From contig NZ_JYMR01000018.1 in assembly GCF_000938255.1 (NCBI RefSeq), positions 62,001-126,000 on the forward strand: a DNA stretch of 64,000 nt, read 5' to 3'. Each line of letters starts with the position of its first letter. Position 1 is the first letter of the stretch. The notes below the pieces were generated by a model, which saw only the letters and a program-made list of their open reading frames with translations, was not told the DNA's origin and did not search any database. The DNA is from Bradyrhizobium sp. LTSP849. GTDB lineage: Bacteria > Pseudomonadota > Alphaproteobacteria > Rhizobiales > Xanthobacteraceae. The position numbers were made by a program, and so were the translations under genes. This document shows positions 8,671-19,105 of this stretch, one piece after another.

Positions 8671-9552
8671 GCGGCGGACCTACTCGCCTTGGCGGGAGAC
8701 CTGGCGGCGCTACCGCCGGCATCGGCCGGCCGTGGTCAGCGCGTTCCTGCTGCTGATCCTTATTGCTGCCGTGTTGCTCGGTCCCTTCGTCTGGCGTGTT
8801 TCCATCAACGACATTGACGTCGTGGCGGGCATGCAGGGTCCCTCGCTCGCCCACCCGTTCGGCACCGACGATCTCGGTCAGGATATCCTTGCCCGCATGA
8901 TCTATGGCGGCCGCATCTCGCTCGCCGTCGGCTTGGCGGCGATGCTGGTCTCGGTGCTGGTCGGCACGCTGATCGGCGCGGTCGCGGGCATGTCGCGTGG
9001 CGCACTTGGCCACGTCCTGATGTGGGTGACCGACCTGTTCCTGTCGCTGCCGCAGCTGCCGCTGCTGTTGCTGCTGATCTATCTCTTCCGTGACGGTCTC
9101 AAGGCCGCGTTCGGTCCCGAAGGCGGCATCTTCATCCTGATCGTGCTCGTGATCGGCGGGTTGCGCTGGATGCCGGTGGCGCGGCTGGTGCGCGCGCAGT
9201 TCCTGTCGATCCGCGAAAAGGAGTTCGTCGAAGCCGCGCGTGCGCTCGGCGCGAGCCAGGTGCGGCAGGTGGTGCGGCATATCCTGCCGAATGCGGTCGG
9301 TCCCGTGATCATCGCGGGCACCATCGACGTCGCCGCCGCCATCATTGCGGAGTCGACGCTGTCGTTTCTCGGCCTCGGCTTTCCGCCGGATACCCCGACC
9401 TGGGGGCGCATCCTTTATGACGCCAAGGATTTCCTCGACATCGGCCCGCACTGGGCGCTGTTCCCCGGCGCCGCCATCTTCATCGCGGTGGTCGCGATCA
9501 ATTTCATCGGCGACGGCCTGCGCGACGCGCTCGATGCGCGAAAGGTGATCTG

Positions 9553-9553
<1 letters not shown>
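8627..9553 (+). CDS. ABC transporter permease, DppC/OppC type
   Basis: A 308-residue membrane protein, second permease of the importer. It has the DppC N-terminal region (WRRYRRHRPAVVSAFL), an HPFGTDDLGQDILAR motif near residue 80 and the EAA loop FVEAARALGASQ near residue 205. The ATG at 8627 lies within the end of the upstream permease gene; a second ATG at 8636 is equally possible. The stop overlaps the start of the next gene by one base (TGATG). Confidence 0.92.
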
Positions 9554-10544
<991 letters not shown>

Positions 10545-10548
<4 letters not shown>

Positions 10549-11513
10549 GCGAACCCTTGCTGCGCGTCTCCAACCTGAAGAAACATTTCCCGGTGCTCGG
10601 CGGATTGCTGTCGCGCCAGGTCGGCACCGTCTATGCGGTCGATGGCGTGTCGTTCTCGGTCAATCGCGGCGAGACGCTTGGCCTTGTCGGCGAATCCGGC
10701 TGCGGCAAGTCGACGACGGGACGTTGTGTGCTCCGTCTGATCGAGCCGACCGACGGCGAAGTCGAATTCGACGGCCAGGATGTGCGCCAGCTCAGCGGCA
10801 ACGATCTGCGCGCGATGCGGCGGAACATGCAGCTCGTGTTCCAGGACCCCTTCGCCTCGCTCAATCCGCGCATGACGGTCGGGGCGATCCTCGGGGAAGC
10901 GCTCGTCATCCACAAGCTTGGCGCGTCGGCCAAAGAGCGTGAGGAACGGGTCGCGAGCTTGCTGGTCAAGGTCGGCCTCAAGGCCGAGCACATGCGCCGC
11001 TATCCGCATGAATTCTCCGGCGGCCAGCGCCAGCGCATCGTGATCGCGCGCGCTCTCGCGGTCGAGCCGAAACTGATCGTCTGCGACGAGCCGGTGTCCG
11101 CGCTCGACGTCTCGATCCAGGCGCAGGTCATCAACCTGCTGGAAGATCTCCAGGCCGAGCTGAATCTCACCTATCTCTTCGTCGCGCACGACCTCTCGGT
11201 GGTCGAGCATATCTCCGACCGCGTCGCGGTGATGTATCTGGGCCGGATCGTCGAGCTTGCGAAGGCGAACGATCTCTATCGCAATCCGCAGCATCCCTAC
11301 ACCAAGGCGCTGCTCTCCGCTGTGCCGGTGCCAGATCCCAAACTCAAGCGCAACCGCGTTCGTCTCAAAGGCGACGTGCCGAGCCCGATGAAGCCGCCAT
11401 CAGGCTGCCACTTCCACACCCGCTGCCCGATCGCTCAGCCGCGCTGCGCGGAAGTCGCACCGGAGCTGAGGGAGGGGGCGGGCGGACACTTTGTCGCGTG
11501 TCATCTGGCCTGA
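10545..11513 (+). CDS. ABC transporter ATP-binding protein, DppF/OppF type
   Basis: A 322-residue ATPase, last gene of the importer operon. Walker [10 protein letters not shown]-loop [10 protein letters not shown], signature FSGGQRQR, Walker B LIVCDEP and H-loop VAHDLS are complete, and the C-terminal extension contains CHFHTRCP, the usual Cys-containing motif of this subfamily. The start is taken at 10545, where ATGA couples it to the stop of the preceding gene. The gene ends only 14 bases from the convergent HAD gene, with no clear terminator between them. Confidence 0.92.
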
Positions 11514-11527
11514 GGCCGAACGCACTT

Positions 11528-12151
11528 TTATCCGTCGGAGAGCAGGCCGTGCTCCGAAAGAGCCTGTCTGAAAGCCTGCACTGACGTGTGGTGATGCGCG
11601 AACAGGCCCGCCTGCCGCGCGCCGGCGACATTTTCCGGAAGGTCGTCGACGAACAGGACCGTCTGCGGCGCAGTCCGTAGTTCCGACAGGCAAAGGCGAT
11701 AGCAGCGCGGGTCCGGTTTCGCCGCCTTGAACTGCGCCGACGTATAAATTCGGGAGCCGAACAACGGACGCAATTCCGGCAGCAGCGCGTCGATATGATC
11801 GGCGACCAGCGTGGTGTTGTTGGTCAGGACGGCAACATCGACGGTTTCGCGCAGATGCCCGGCAATCTCCAGCATGGCGCGATCGGCCTTCATTGAACGG
11901 CGCCGCGCCTCCACCCATTCATCGAGCGACAGCGGATAGCTGATGCGTTCGCCAAAGCCCCGCAAATAGTCCGAGGCATCGAGCGCGCCGGAATCACCGA
12001 GAAACTCGAACCCGGCCTCCCAGATCGCCTTGTGGACGGCATCGCTGGTGGTCCCTGCAAGCTCCGCCAGGCATGCGACACGCTTTTCCCTGTCGTAGTC
12101 GCAGAGGACGTTGTCCATGTCGAAAAGCACAAGCTTGATCTGGTCGGTCAC
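11528..12151 (-). CDS. HAD superfamily hydrolase, subfamily IA
   Basis: A 207-residue haloacid-dehalogenase-type phosphatase. Motif I is FDMDNVLCDYD (Asp11, Asp13), motif II TNNTT, motif III Lys in KAAKPD, motif IV FVDDLPEN. This is the set for a small-molecule phosphatase of subfamily IA (epoxide-hydrolase-N / YihX-like). The GTG at 12151 is chosen because AAGGTG stands six bases before it and the recognisable fold begins there; in-frame ATGs at 12178 and 12223 would add an Arg/Pro/Gly-rich tail. Substrate unknown. Confidence 0.84.
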   Translation of the reverse strand: MTDQIKLVLFDMDNVLCDYDREKRVACLAELAGTTSDAVHKAIWEAGFEFLGDSGALDASDYLRGFGERISYPLSLDEWVEARRRSMKADRAMLEIAGHLRETVDVAVLTNNTTLVADHIDALLPELRPLFGSRIYTSAQFKAAKPDPRCYRLCLSELRTAPQTVLFVDDLPENVAGARQAGLFAHHHTSVQAFRQALSEHGLLSDG

Positions 12152-12265
12152 GGCAACACCTTGGCCCGGCCGAGACATCCGGCCACAACCCGGTTTCATA
12201 TCCTGCCGCAACGCGGGCGACAAACCTGGGCAGGGCCGGTGGCTGCCATGCCTGGGTGATCGGCC

Positions 12266-12487
12266 TCACCCTTCCAGCGTGAAGCCGACGCGGAGCGTCA
12301 CCTGGTAGTGGCGCACGGTGCCGTTGTCGATGTGGCCGCGCGTCTGCACCACCTCGAACCATTTCATCTCGCGAACGGACTTGGCGGCGCGGCTGACCGC
12401 ATTCTTGATCGCATCCTCGATCGAATTCTCGGACGATCCGACCAGTTCCAGGATCTTGTAGACATGATCCTTCTCGGCTGTGGGCAT
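12266..12487 (-). CDS. dodecin family flavin-binding protein
   Basis: A 73-residue protein with the dodecin pattern: [12 protein letters not shown] at the start of the first strand, then an amphipathic helix with [14 protein letters not shown], and a second/third strand with Trp ([10 protein letters not shown]) and [14 protein letters not shown]. Dodecins form hollow dodecamers that store riboflavin or FMN and protect against flavin photochemistry; the Trp at the centre stacks on the flavin. A GGAGCC ribosome site precedes the ATG at 12487; an in-frame ATG at 12499 would add four residues. Confidence 0.9.
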   Translation of the reverse strand: MPTAEKDHVYKILELVGSSENSIEDAIKNAVSRAAKSVREMKWFEVVQTRGHIDNGTVRHYQVTLRVGFTLEG

Positions 12488-12635
12488 GGTGGGCTCCATC
12501 GGTTGCGCTGCGGCGCACGCCGCCGCGTGGCCTCCCAACTGAACGAGCGCCAGCCTTTCCGGTTCCGTCATCTGCCGTGGCCCGCCTGCGCCAGCCACGT
12601 AATCACTCCAGCGCAGGTGCCGGACGCGCGCGAAC

Positions 12636-13886
12636 TTACGCGGGCTCGCCGTGCAGGCGGACCGCCGCAGGCTTGGCGTCGCGCAGCAGGAGCCATAACA
12701 GCATCGCGAGCACGGCCATGAGCGCAAATCCGCCGACGGCCGGCATCGCATAGCGCTCCAGGCCGCTGGCGTCGGCGTTCTCCGCAGCCAGCCGCGCCGA
12801 TTGCAGCAGCCCGTAGGCGTTGGCCAGCAGGATGAGCCCATAGATCGCGCCGCGTTCGCGCGGGCTCGCCAGGGTGGCAAGGTCGGGAAGCAGCAGCGCG
12901 AGGCCGATCCCCACGATCGGCAGGTCATAGTCATAGGCGTAGGGGCTGATCATCACGGAGGCGACCGCGACGACGCCGAGCGCGAAGCGGGGCGACGGTC
13001 CGCGCGCGACGGCGAGTGCGACAGCGACCAACGCGAGACCTGCCATTGCCATCTGCCCCCAGAACGCCCCGGCCGCGGGGACGCCGGCGTTGTACAGTGC
13101 TGCATATGCCGAGATCATCCGAAACAGCTGATACCGGCCCTCTTCCAGATAGCCTGCGGCTTCCCGGATGCTGCCGAGCCACGCGATCCAGATCTGCGGG
13201 CCAAAGACGAGCGTGCAGACAAGCGAGCTCCCGACCACCACTGCCGCGGCCGTCAGGACCGCCGGCCAGCGACGCGTCAACAGCATGTAGATGCCCGCCG
13301 CAATGGCCAAATGAGGTTTGATGACCATCATACCGAGCGCGATGCCGGCAAGCGCTGGACGCCGTTCCGCGTTGATGCAGACCAGCCCAATCAGCGCGCC
13401 CGTCAGCAAGCCGTTCTGGCCGCCGGCTATCGTGATCGCGATGGCCGGGAAGAAGACGACGAGCACTTGCGCAAAATTGTTTCCCGCAATAGTGCGAAGC
13501 GTCGCCAGATAGGCCGCGAGCGTGACCGTCGTGAAGAGAAAATAGGCGGCCCAGCCGGGTAGGAATGCGAAGGGCGCGAGAAGCAGGCCGAATTGCGGTG
13601 GGTAGGTCCAGGGCATGACACCGGTCGGGCCGCCGGCCGCCGCGATCTGCATCTTCAGGAACAACGAGAACTGGTAGGTCAGGTCGAGATCGCCAAGCCA
13701 GATCCGTTGCGCGACAATATGGAAGGCAGCAAAATCGGCGGTCTGGCTGCCGTACCAAAGTCCCCCTTCGAAGAACCGGAAGGCCTTGAAGACGAGCATG
13801 GCCACCAGCAGGGTGAGAATGACGCAGACATAGATCGTTCGCTTCCGCGGCGAGGTTTGAATCTGCTCCAGCGTTGCGGTGAGCAT
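12636..13886 (-). CDS. DUF2029 / GT87-like polytopic membrane glycosyltransferase
   Basis: A 416-residue protein with about ten membrane helices, of the DUF2029 (glycosyltransferase family 87) type. The first periplasmic loop contains the family pattern of an aromatic run followed by an acidic residue ([13 protein letters not shown]), and [22 protein letters not shown] and a KPHLA motif follow. GT87 members use polyprenyl-phosphate sugars, for example mannosyltransferases; the acceptor here is unknown. The ATG at 13886 begins the membrane protein proper; 38 further codons upstream are open but unlike the family. It faces a second polytopic membrane protein across a 308-base divergent region. 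Confidence 0.82.
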   Translation of the reverse strand: MLTATLEQIQTSPRKRTIYVCVILTLLVAMLVFKAFRFFEGGLWYGSQTADFAAFHIVAQRIWLGDLDLTYQFSLFLKMQIAAAGGPTGVMPWTYPPQFGLLLAPFAFLPGWAAYFLFTTVTLAAYLATLRTIAGNNFAQVLVVFFPAIAITIAGGQNGLLTGALIGLVCINAERRPALAGIALGMMVIKPHLAIAAGIYMLLTRRWPAVLTAAAVVVGSSLVCTLVFGPQIWIAWLGSIREAAGYLEEGRYQLFRMISAYAALYNAGVPAAGAFWGQMAMAGLALVAVALAVARGPSPRFALGVVAVASVMISPYAYDYDLPIVGIGLALLLPDLATLASPRERGAIYGLILLANAYGLLQSARLAAENADASGLERYAMPAVGGFALMAVLAMLLWLLLRDAKPAAVRLHGEPA

Positions 13887-14194
13887 GAGAATGAAACGAC
13901 CTGGCCTAACTTGACAGAGGATCGAAGAACGGAAAGCGCCGTCGCGCCTGGGGCCGAGCTTGCCCGCCTGAGGCTTAACGGACGGTAACGGGGCCTTCAT
14001 GCATCCTGGAAACGTGGTGCCCCGGACCAGTGAGCCTAAGTGTTCATCTTAGGGCTTATCGTCGTTAACGAAATGCTGACGCAAATGATCGGGTATGCCT
14101 TGGCGGAAATCCGCGATTAAACTCTTGATTGTATCGGGTGAGGTGGACGAGGGCCGGCAGTCATGGGTTCGGCTCTGAGTCCCGGGAGAGTTCC
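13887..14194. other. 308-base divergent intergenic region
   Basis: Control region between two divergent membrane-protein genes. I see a short hairpin, CCTAAG at 14035-14040 with CTTAGG at 14048-14053, and an AT-richer stretch (14050-14140) likely to hold promoters, but no convincing -35/-10 pair and no small gene. Confidence 0.4.
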
Positions 14195-15820
14195 GTGACG
14201 GTTGCCGTGAATCATTGCGATCGCCTGAACCAGACAGGCGGGTTGTCGTCCGCGGGCTCCGGCGTTCGCGTGTGGACCCGTCCCTCGACGGTAGCCGTGC
14301 TGCTCTGGTTGGTGCTGTTTGCGGCGGCGTTCGTCGCGATCCTGGCGCAGTGCGACTTCAGGCTGATCTTCACGCTGGACGATGCGTATATCCATCTCGC
14401 GGTTGCCGACCAAATTCTCGCCGGCGGATATGGTGTCAACGCTGGCGAATATTCATCGCCAAGCTCCTCGATCATCTGGCCGTATTTTCTCGCGCTGACC
14501 GAAGCGCTGCATCTTGGCGCATTCGGCCCGTTGCTGATCAACGGCACTGCTGCATGTGCGACGGTATTTGCTCTCCTGCGGGCCCTGGAAGAGACCGGGC
14601 TGTTCGATGACGCAAGCGACCGTCCGTTCGGCTATCTGATCGCACTGATCCTCATATTCAACGTCAGCGCCGTGGCGCTGCCCATGACCGGCATGGAACA
14701 CAGCGTTCACGTGTGGGCGTCCATCGTAACCTTTGTCGGCCTCGTCGCGGCAGCTCGCGGACGCACGCCAACGCCGGTGCACTTTATCGCTCTGGTGCTG
14801 CTTCCCCTGATCCGGTTCGAAGGGGCCGCATTTGCCTGTGCGGCGATTGCGGGCTTCGCGCTGCTCGGCCAGCGGCGGTTTGCCGCCAGCGCCGCGCTCG
14901 TCATCATCATTGGCCTGTCTCGCTATTTTGCGCTGATGGCGTCGCGCGGCCTTCCGCTGCTGCCGAGTTCTGTGCTGCTGAAAGGCTATCTCGCGAATCT
15001 CGATGAGTCCGCGAGCAATTTGCCCGCAATTGTCCAAAACATGATGCGGAGCATAACGAGTTCCTATGGCCTGCGGCTCATTCTGCTCGGCCTTGCGCTT
15101 GCCGGCTGCGCCTCGTGGTTGCGCGCCGACCGCAAGGCGCTGGTCGTCTGTCTGACCGTTCTCGCAGCCATCGGCGCGCATCTGGTGTTCGGTCAATATG
15201 GCTGGTTCAACCGGTACGAGGTCTACATCATGGCGCTCGCGGCGGCCGCGTTGCTTTGGGGCGTCGCGCAGGTCAGACCGCGCCTGTCTGCGTTGCAATG
15301 GTCCCTCACGAAAGTCGCACTGGTCCTTGGGCTCGGCGTTGCTGCAATGCCTTACGCGACGACCGCGCTGGTCACGCCGATCGGTGCGAGCGATATCTAC
15401 GAGCAGCAATACCAGATGGCTCGTTTCGCCCAATCGTTCTACAGGCGCGCGGTCGCGGTCAACGATCTCGGGCTGGTCGCCTATGGCAATAACAATTACG
15501 CACTGGATCTCTGGGGTCTTGGTTCGGAGCAGGTGCGGAAGGCAAGGACCGCGGGGCGGTATGGACCGGCGGAAATGGCAGCTCTTGCCAGCGATCACGG
15601 CGTCGGCCTGGCGATGATCTACGACGTCTGGTTTCCGAAAGGTGTGCCGTCAAGCTGGACCAAGGTCGCCGTGCTGCGAACGACGACCGTGACCCTGTCG
15701 CAACGAGACGTAGCCTTCTATCGCACGCCATTGGCCGACGCGGCGGAGGTGACTTCAGCGCTCGAGGCATTCAAGGCGACTATTCCGCCGCGGGACAGGC
15801 TGGACATCATCGTGCCGTAA
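14195..15820 (+). CDS. polytopic membrane protein, GT-C glycosyltransferase-like
   Basis: A 541-residue protein with ten or more hydrophobic segments and a C-terminal soluble domain of about 150 residues. The first outside loop carries FTLDDAYIH, an acidic pair placed as in GT-C fold glycosyltransferases (ArnT/PMT type), followed by a GEYSSPSSS segment. This suggests transfer of a sugar from a lipid carrier; no named family is recognised with certainty. No in-frame ATG fits; the GTG at 14195 has GGGAGAG four bases upstream and is preferred. The secreted glycosidase genes follow in the same direction, hinting at a shared role in surface or storage glycans. Confidence 0.7.
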   Translation: MTVAVNHCDRLNQTGGLSSAGSGVRVWTRPSTVAVLLWLVLFAAAFVAILAQCDFRLIFTLDDAYIHLAVADQILAGGYGVNAGEYSSPSSSIIWPYFLALTEALHLGAFGPLLINGTAACATVFALLRALEETGLFDDASDRPFGYLIALILIFNVSAVALPMTGMEHSVHVWASIVTFVGLVAAARGRTPTPVHFIALVLLPLIRFEGAAFACAAIAGFALLGQRRFAASAALVIIIGLSRYFALMASRGLPLLPSSVLLKGYLANLDESASNLPAIVQNMMRSITSSYGLRLILLGLALAGCASWLRADRKALVVCLTVLAAIGAHLVFGQYGWFNRYEVYIMALAAAALLWGVAQVRPRLSALQWSLTKVALVLGLGVAAMPYATTALVTPIGASDIYEQQYQMARFAQSFYRRAVAVNDLGLVAYGNNNYALDLWGLGSEQVRKARTAGRYGPAEMAALASDHGVGLAMIYDVWFPKGVPSSWTKVAVLRTTTVTLSQRDVAFYRTPLADAAEVTSALEAFKATIPPRDRLDIIVP

Positions 15821-15899
15821 CCGCGTCGCATCGCTCTTGCCCGGTCGAAGAGGGGCGAGTTATCCTCGCCTCGTTTCCTGGCATGTACGATGTGCGGCG

Positions 15900-16913
15900 A
15901 TGATCGACCGTTGGACGAGGAGCGCTTTGGTCGCGATCGGGTTGCTCGTAGCGACGGCGCCGGGCGTCGCGCAGGACGATCTCCAAGACAATCTCGATGC
16001 CGCGCCTGCCAGTATTTCCCTGCAAGTGACCACCGATCCGTCCACGATCGAATGCCGCAGGCTCGAGACGGTCAATCCCGCCTCGCTGATCTTCCTGCCG
16101 CTGCGCCGGACTTTTAACGAGGATTTCGACGAGCATCCGCTGGCGAGCGGACGCTGGGTGCCGCATTACGCGGGCGGTGCCGCATGGCCGGAAGCGCGCT
16201 ATTGGGGCGGTGATGGCTCGGACTTCAAGCGCAAGACCGGTTCCAATGGTGAGCAGCAGATCTATGTCGATCCGCGTTATGCCGGCCGCGCCACGACGCC
16301 GCTCGGGCTCGATCCGTTCAGGGTAAAGGACGGCGTGCTGTCGATCGTCGCGAGCCGCACGCCGCCGGACCTGAAGCCCGTGCTGTTCAACAACGAATAC
16401 ATCTCGGGCATCCTGACCACGCAGGGCACTTTTTCGCAAAAGCACGGTTATTTCGAGATCCGCGCCAAGATCCCGGTCGGCCATGCGGTGTGGCCTGCGT
16501 TCTGGATGCTGGCGGATGACGGTGGCTGGCCGCCGGAGGTCGACGTGCTGGAAGGCCGCGGCGAGCGGCCGGGTGACATGGTGATGACGACGCATTGGCG
16601 GATTCCATCGACCCAGAAGATCCAGTCGTGCGGCTTCGATTTTGCGGTCAACGATGCGTCGGGCACATTCCACAATTACGGTGTGCTGTGGGAGGCGGAT
16701 CGCCTGGTCTATTTCATCGACCGCAGGCCGGTCTCCGACATCAAGGTGCCGATCGGCTTCGACGATCCCATGTACATGATCGTCAATCTTGCGATCGGCT
16801 CGAAATTCTTTCTTGGCGTCGGTCCCGTCGATGCGGAGTCGCCGCCGACCGTCGCGTTCGAGATCGACCGGATTTCCGCCTATCAGATCGATATGGAACA
16901 AGCGCAGAGGTGA
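15900..16913 (+). CDS. secreted glycoside hydrolase family 16 protein
   Basis: A 337-residue protein with a Sec signal peptide (residues 1-25, ending VAQ) and a GH16 domain. The catalytic motif ExDxxE is present as EVDVLE with Glu213, Asp215 and Glu218, preceded by the substrate-cleft segment HAVWPAFWML. GH16 enzymes cleave beta-1,3 or beta-1,3/1,4 glucans; rhizobial relatives such as ExoK trim succinoglycan. Because the next gene is a beta-glucosidase whose ATG lies two bases after this stop, the pair probably converts a beta-glucan to glucose outside the cytoplasm. Substrate is inferred, not shown. Confidence 0.85.
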   Translation: MIDRWTRSALVAIGLLVATAPGVAQDDLQDNLDAAPASISLQVTTDPSTIECRRLETVNPASLIFLPLRRTFNEDFDEHPLASGRWVPHYAGGAAWPEARYWGGDGSDFKRKTGSNGEQQIYVDPRYAGRATTPLGLDPFRVKDGVLSIVASRTPPDLKPVLFNNEYISGILTTQGTFSQKHGYFEIRAKIPVGHAVWPAFWMLADDGGWPPEVDVLEGRGERPGDMVMTTHWRIPSTQKIQSCGFDFAVNDASGTFHNYGVLWEADRLVYFIDRRPVSDIKVPIGFDDPMYMIVNLAIGSKFFLGVGPVDAESPPTVAFEIDRISAYQIDMEQAQR

Positions 16914-16915
16914 CG

Positions 16916-18367
16916 ATGTTGGCTTCCTTCTCGCGCCGCTCCCTTGCGAAGCTCGCAGGCCTTGCGGCGCTCGGCCTGACGACGCGCGTCGGCGCCGCCG
17001 GGACCGAGACGCCTGCGGCCGCGCCCTTCCCGAAGGATTTTCTGTGGGGCACGGCGACGTCGTCCTACCAGATCGAGGGTGCCGTCGATGAGGACGGTCG
17101 CGGCAAGTCGATCTGGGACACTTTCAGCCACACGCCAGGCAAGATCGAGGACGGCACCAATGGCGACCGCGCCAACGAGCATTACCATCGCTACAAGGAC
17201 GACGTCCGGCTCATCAAGGATCTCGGCGTCAAGGCCTACCGCTTCTCGATCGCATGGCCGCGGGTGTTTCCGGAAGGCACAGGGCAGCCCAATCCGAAGG
17301 GGCTCGATTTCTACAACCGTCTCGTCGACGAGTTGCTCGCGAACGGAATCGAGCCTTATGCCACGCTCTATCATTGGGACCTGCCGCAGGTACTCCAGGA
17401 TCGCGTCGGCGGCTGGCAATCGAGCGACACCTCAAAAGCCTTTGCCGATTACGCCGGCTATGTTGCCCAACGCCTGACCGATCGCGTCAAAAATGTCTTC
17501 ACCGTGAACGAGGTCGGGCGGTTCCTGAATTTCGGCTATGGCTGGGGCATCGACGCGCCCGGCCTCAAGCTGCCGACGGCGCAGCTGAACCAGGCCCGTC
17601 ATCACGTTGCGCTCGCGCACGGCCTCGCCGTGCAGGCGATCCGCGCCTCCGGCCGCGCCGGCACGCGGGTCGGCGCGGCCGAGAACATCGCGGCCTGCGT
17701 GCCGGCGATTGCGACGCCGGAGAACATCCGCGCCGCCGAGATCGCGACGCGCGAGCTCAATGCCGGCTTCCTCGGCGTCGTGCTGGAGGGCAAATACACC
17801 GACGGCTTCCTCGCTTATGCCGGCGCGGACGCCCCGAAGTTCACCGCGGAGGAGCTGAAGATCATCGGCGCGCCAAACGACTTCGTCGGGCTGAACATCT
17901 ACGCGCCGCAATTCTACGTCACCGCCTCCGATCGAGCGCCGGGCTTCAACGTGCTGCCGTTCCCGACCTCGTTCCCGCACATGAATTCGGAATGGCTGCG
18001 GGTCGGCCCCGAGGTGATCTACTGGGCGCCGCGCATCGCCGCAAAAATCTGGAACATCGAGAACATCTATATCAGCGAGAACGGCACCTCGTCGGAAGAC
18101 AAGCTCGCCGCCGACGGCCAGGTCTACGACCTCGACCGCATCATGTTCCTGCGCAACTACCTGACCCAGATGCAGCGCGCGATCGCCGATGGCGTGCCGA
18201 TCCGCGGCTATTTCCTGTGGAGCCTGATGGATAATTTCGAATGGATTTTTGGTTATGGGAAACGTTTCGGGCTTTACCGGGTCGACTTCGAGACGCAGGC
18301 GAGGGTGCCGAAACTCAGCGCGGCGTTCTATCGTGACGTGATCGCGAGGAATGCGATTGGGGTGTGA
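16916..18367 (+). CDS. GH1 beta-glucosidase with Tat signal
   Basis: A 483-residue glycoside hydrolase family 1 enzyme. Residues 1-28 hold a twin-arginine signal (Ser-Arg-Arg-Ser-Leu-Ala-Lys), so it should be exported folded, unlike most bacterial GH1 enzymes, which are cytoplasmic. The sugar-binding FLWGTATSSYQIEG is intact. The acid/base motif, normally TxNEP, reads TVNEV (Glu199 with Val200), and the nucleophile motif reads ISENG (Glu388) in place of ITENG. Both catalytic Glu are kept. It is tightly coupled to the GH16 gene before it, and likely takes the final step from cello- or laminari-oligosaccharides to glucose. Confidence 0.87.
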   Translation: MLASFSRRSLAKLAGLAALGLTTRVGAAGTETPAAAPFPKDFLWGTATSSYQIEGAVDEDGRGKSIWDTFSHTPGKIEDGTNGDRANEHYHRYKDDVRLIKDLGVKAYRFSIAWPRVFPEGTGQPNPKGLDFYNRLVDELLANGIEPYATLYHWDLPQVLQDRVGGWQSSDTSKAFADYAGYVAQRLTDRVKNVFTVNEVGRFLNFGYGWGIDAPGLKLPTAQLNQARHHVALAHGLAVQAIRASGRAGTRVGAAENIAACVPAIATPENIRAAEIATRELNAGFLGVVLEGKYTDGFLAYAGADAPKFTAEELKIIGAPNDFVGLNIYAPQFYVTASDRAPGFNVLPFPTSFPHMNSEWLRVGPEVIYWAPRIAAKIWNIENIYISENGTSSEDKLAADGQVYDLDRIMFLRNYLTQMQRAIADGVPIRGYFLWSLMDNFEWIFGYGKRFGLYRVDFETQARVPKLSAAFYRDVIARNAIGV

Positions 18368-18387
18368 GCGAGCGCTAAGTCCGGATC

Positions 18388-18945
18388 CTACGGATCCAGC
18401 TCCGTATCCCAATAGAGATAGTCCAGCCAGCTGTCGTGCAGATAGTTCGGCGGGAACAGGCGGCCGTTGCGGTGGAGCTGGTGCACGGTCGGCGCGAAGG
18501 CGTGCTGGCGCGGAAACATCTTGGCCTGCACCGGCGTCAGATTGCCTTTGCGCAAGTTACAGGGCGAGCACGCCGCGACCACGTTCTCCCAGGTGGTCTG
18601 GCCGCCTTTGCTGCGCGGGATGATGTGATCGAAGGTGAGGTCTTCGGGCGAGCCGCAATATTGGCAATTGAAACGATCGCGCAGGAAGACGTTGAATCGG
18701 GTGAAGGCGGGATGGGTGGTCGGCTTGACGAAGGATTTGAGCGAGACCACGCTCGGCAGCTGCATCTCCAGCGTGGGACTTCGCACCGCCTGATCGTAAT
18801 GCGCGACGATGTTGACGCGATCGAGGAACACCGCCTTGATCGCGTCCTGCCACGACCAGAGAGACAGCGGGTAGTAACTCAGCGGCCGGAAGTCCGCATT
18901 CAGCACCAACACCGGCCAACTGCCTTGCGAGACATGTGCGTTCAA
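18388..18945 (-). CDS. HNH endonuclease family protein
   Basis: A 185-residue protein with a C-terminal HNH nuclease domain: zinc ligands Cys94/Cys97 and Cys126/Cys129, the FDHIIPRSKGG strand with Asp106-His107, Asn121 and Asn130. The N-terminal 85 residues (VLNADFRPLSYYPLSLW) are the usual partner of this widespread, conserved alphaproteobacterial family, which is a housekeeping gene of unclear role and not part of a restriction system. The TTG at 18945 is favoured because a GGAG lies upstream and the conserved sequence begins there; an ATG at 18984 would fall inside an inverted repeat. It converges with the GH1 gene. Confidence 0.84.
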   Translation of the reverse strand: MNAHVSQGSWPVLVLNADFRPLSYYPLSLWSWQDAIKAVFLDRVNIVAHYDQAVRSPTLEMQLPSVVSLKSFVKPTTHPAFTRFNVFLRDRFNCQYCGSPEDLTFDHIIPRSKGGQTTWENVVAACSPCNLRKGNLTPVQAKMFPRQHAFAPTVHQLHRNGRLFPPNYLHDSWLDYLYWDTELDP

Positions 18946-18980
18946 GTAACGCTCCCGGCCTCCATGTACGCTGCGAAGCA

Positions 18981-19003
18981 GCATGTATTGACATACTACA
19001 TGC
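18981..19003. promoter_or_regulatory. inverted repeat in the HNH/tctC divergent region
   Basis: GCATGTA at 18981-18987 and TACATGC at 18997-19003 form a perfect seven-base inverted repeat around a nine-base spacer, extended outwards by GC after one mismatch. The spacer begins with TTGACA (18988-18993), which could be a plus-strand -35 box. The geometry suggests an operator that covers the promoter of the TctC-type gene, but no matching -10 is obvious. Confidence 0.45.
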
Positions 19004-19105
19004 AGCGTGACGGGATTGTGAAGCCCGTTGAGCGACTTATTCAGGCGCAGGCAATGCGGCGGCGGGGTGGCAGAGCGCTCAAAAACGCCGCGATCTGGGG
19101 GATCC

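Noticed and set aside
12801..13562. 253-codon plus-strand frame rich in Arg, Asp and Gln
   Set aside because: Antisense to the membrane-protein gene; its composition reflects complementary hydrophobic codons.
13593..13988. Plus-strand open frame inside the GT87-like gene, with Gly/Glu/Asp-rich product
   Set aside because: Lies within a coding region on the other strand, no family resemblance, typical antisense frame.
18388..18945. HNH endonuclease considered as part of a restriction or phage-defence system
   Set aside because: No methyltransferase, recognition subunit or mobile gene is near, and this HNH family is a conserved chromosomal gene in Rhizobiales.
18984..19105. TTGACA at 18988 as a full promoter for the TctC-type gene
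   Set aside because: At 16-18 bases downstream only CGGGAT or GGGATT is found, a poor -10; kept as an operator candidate only.
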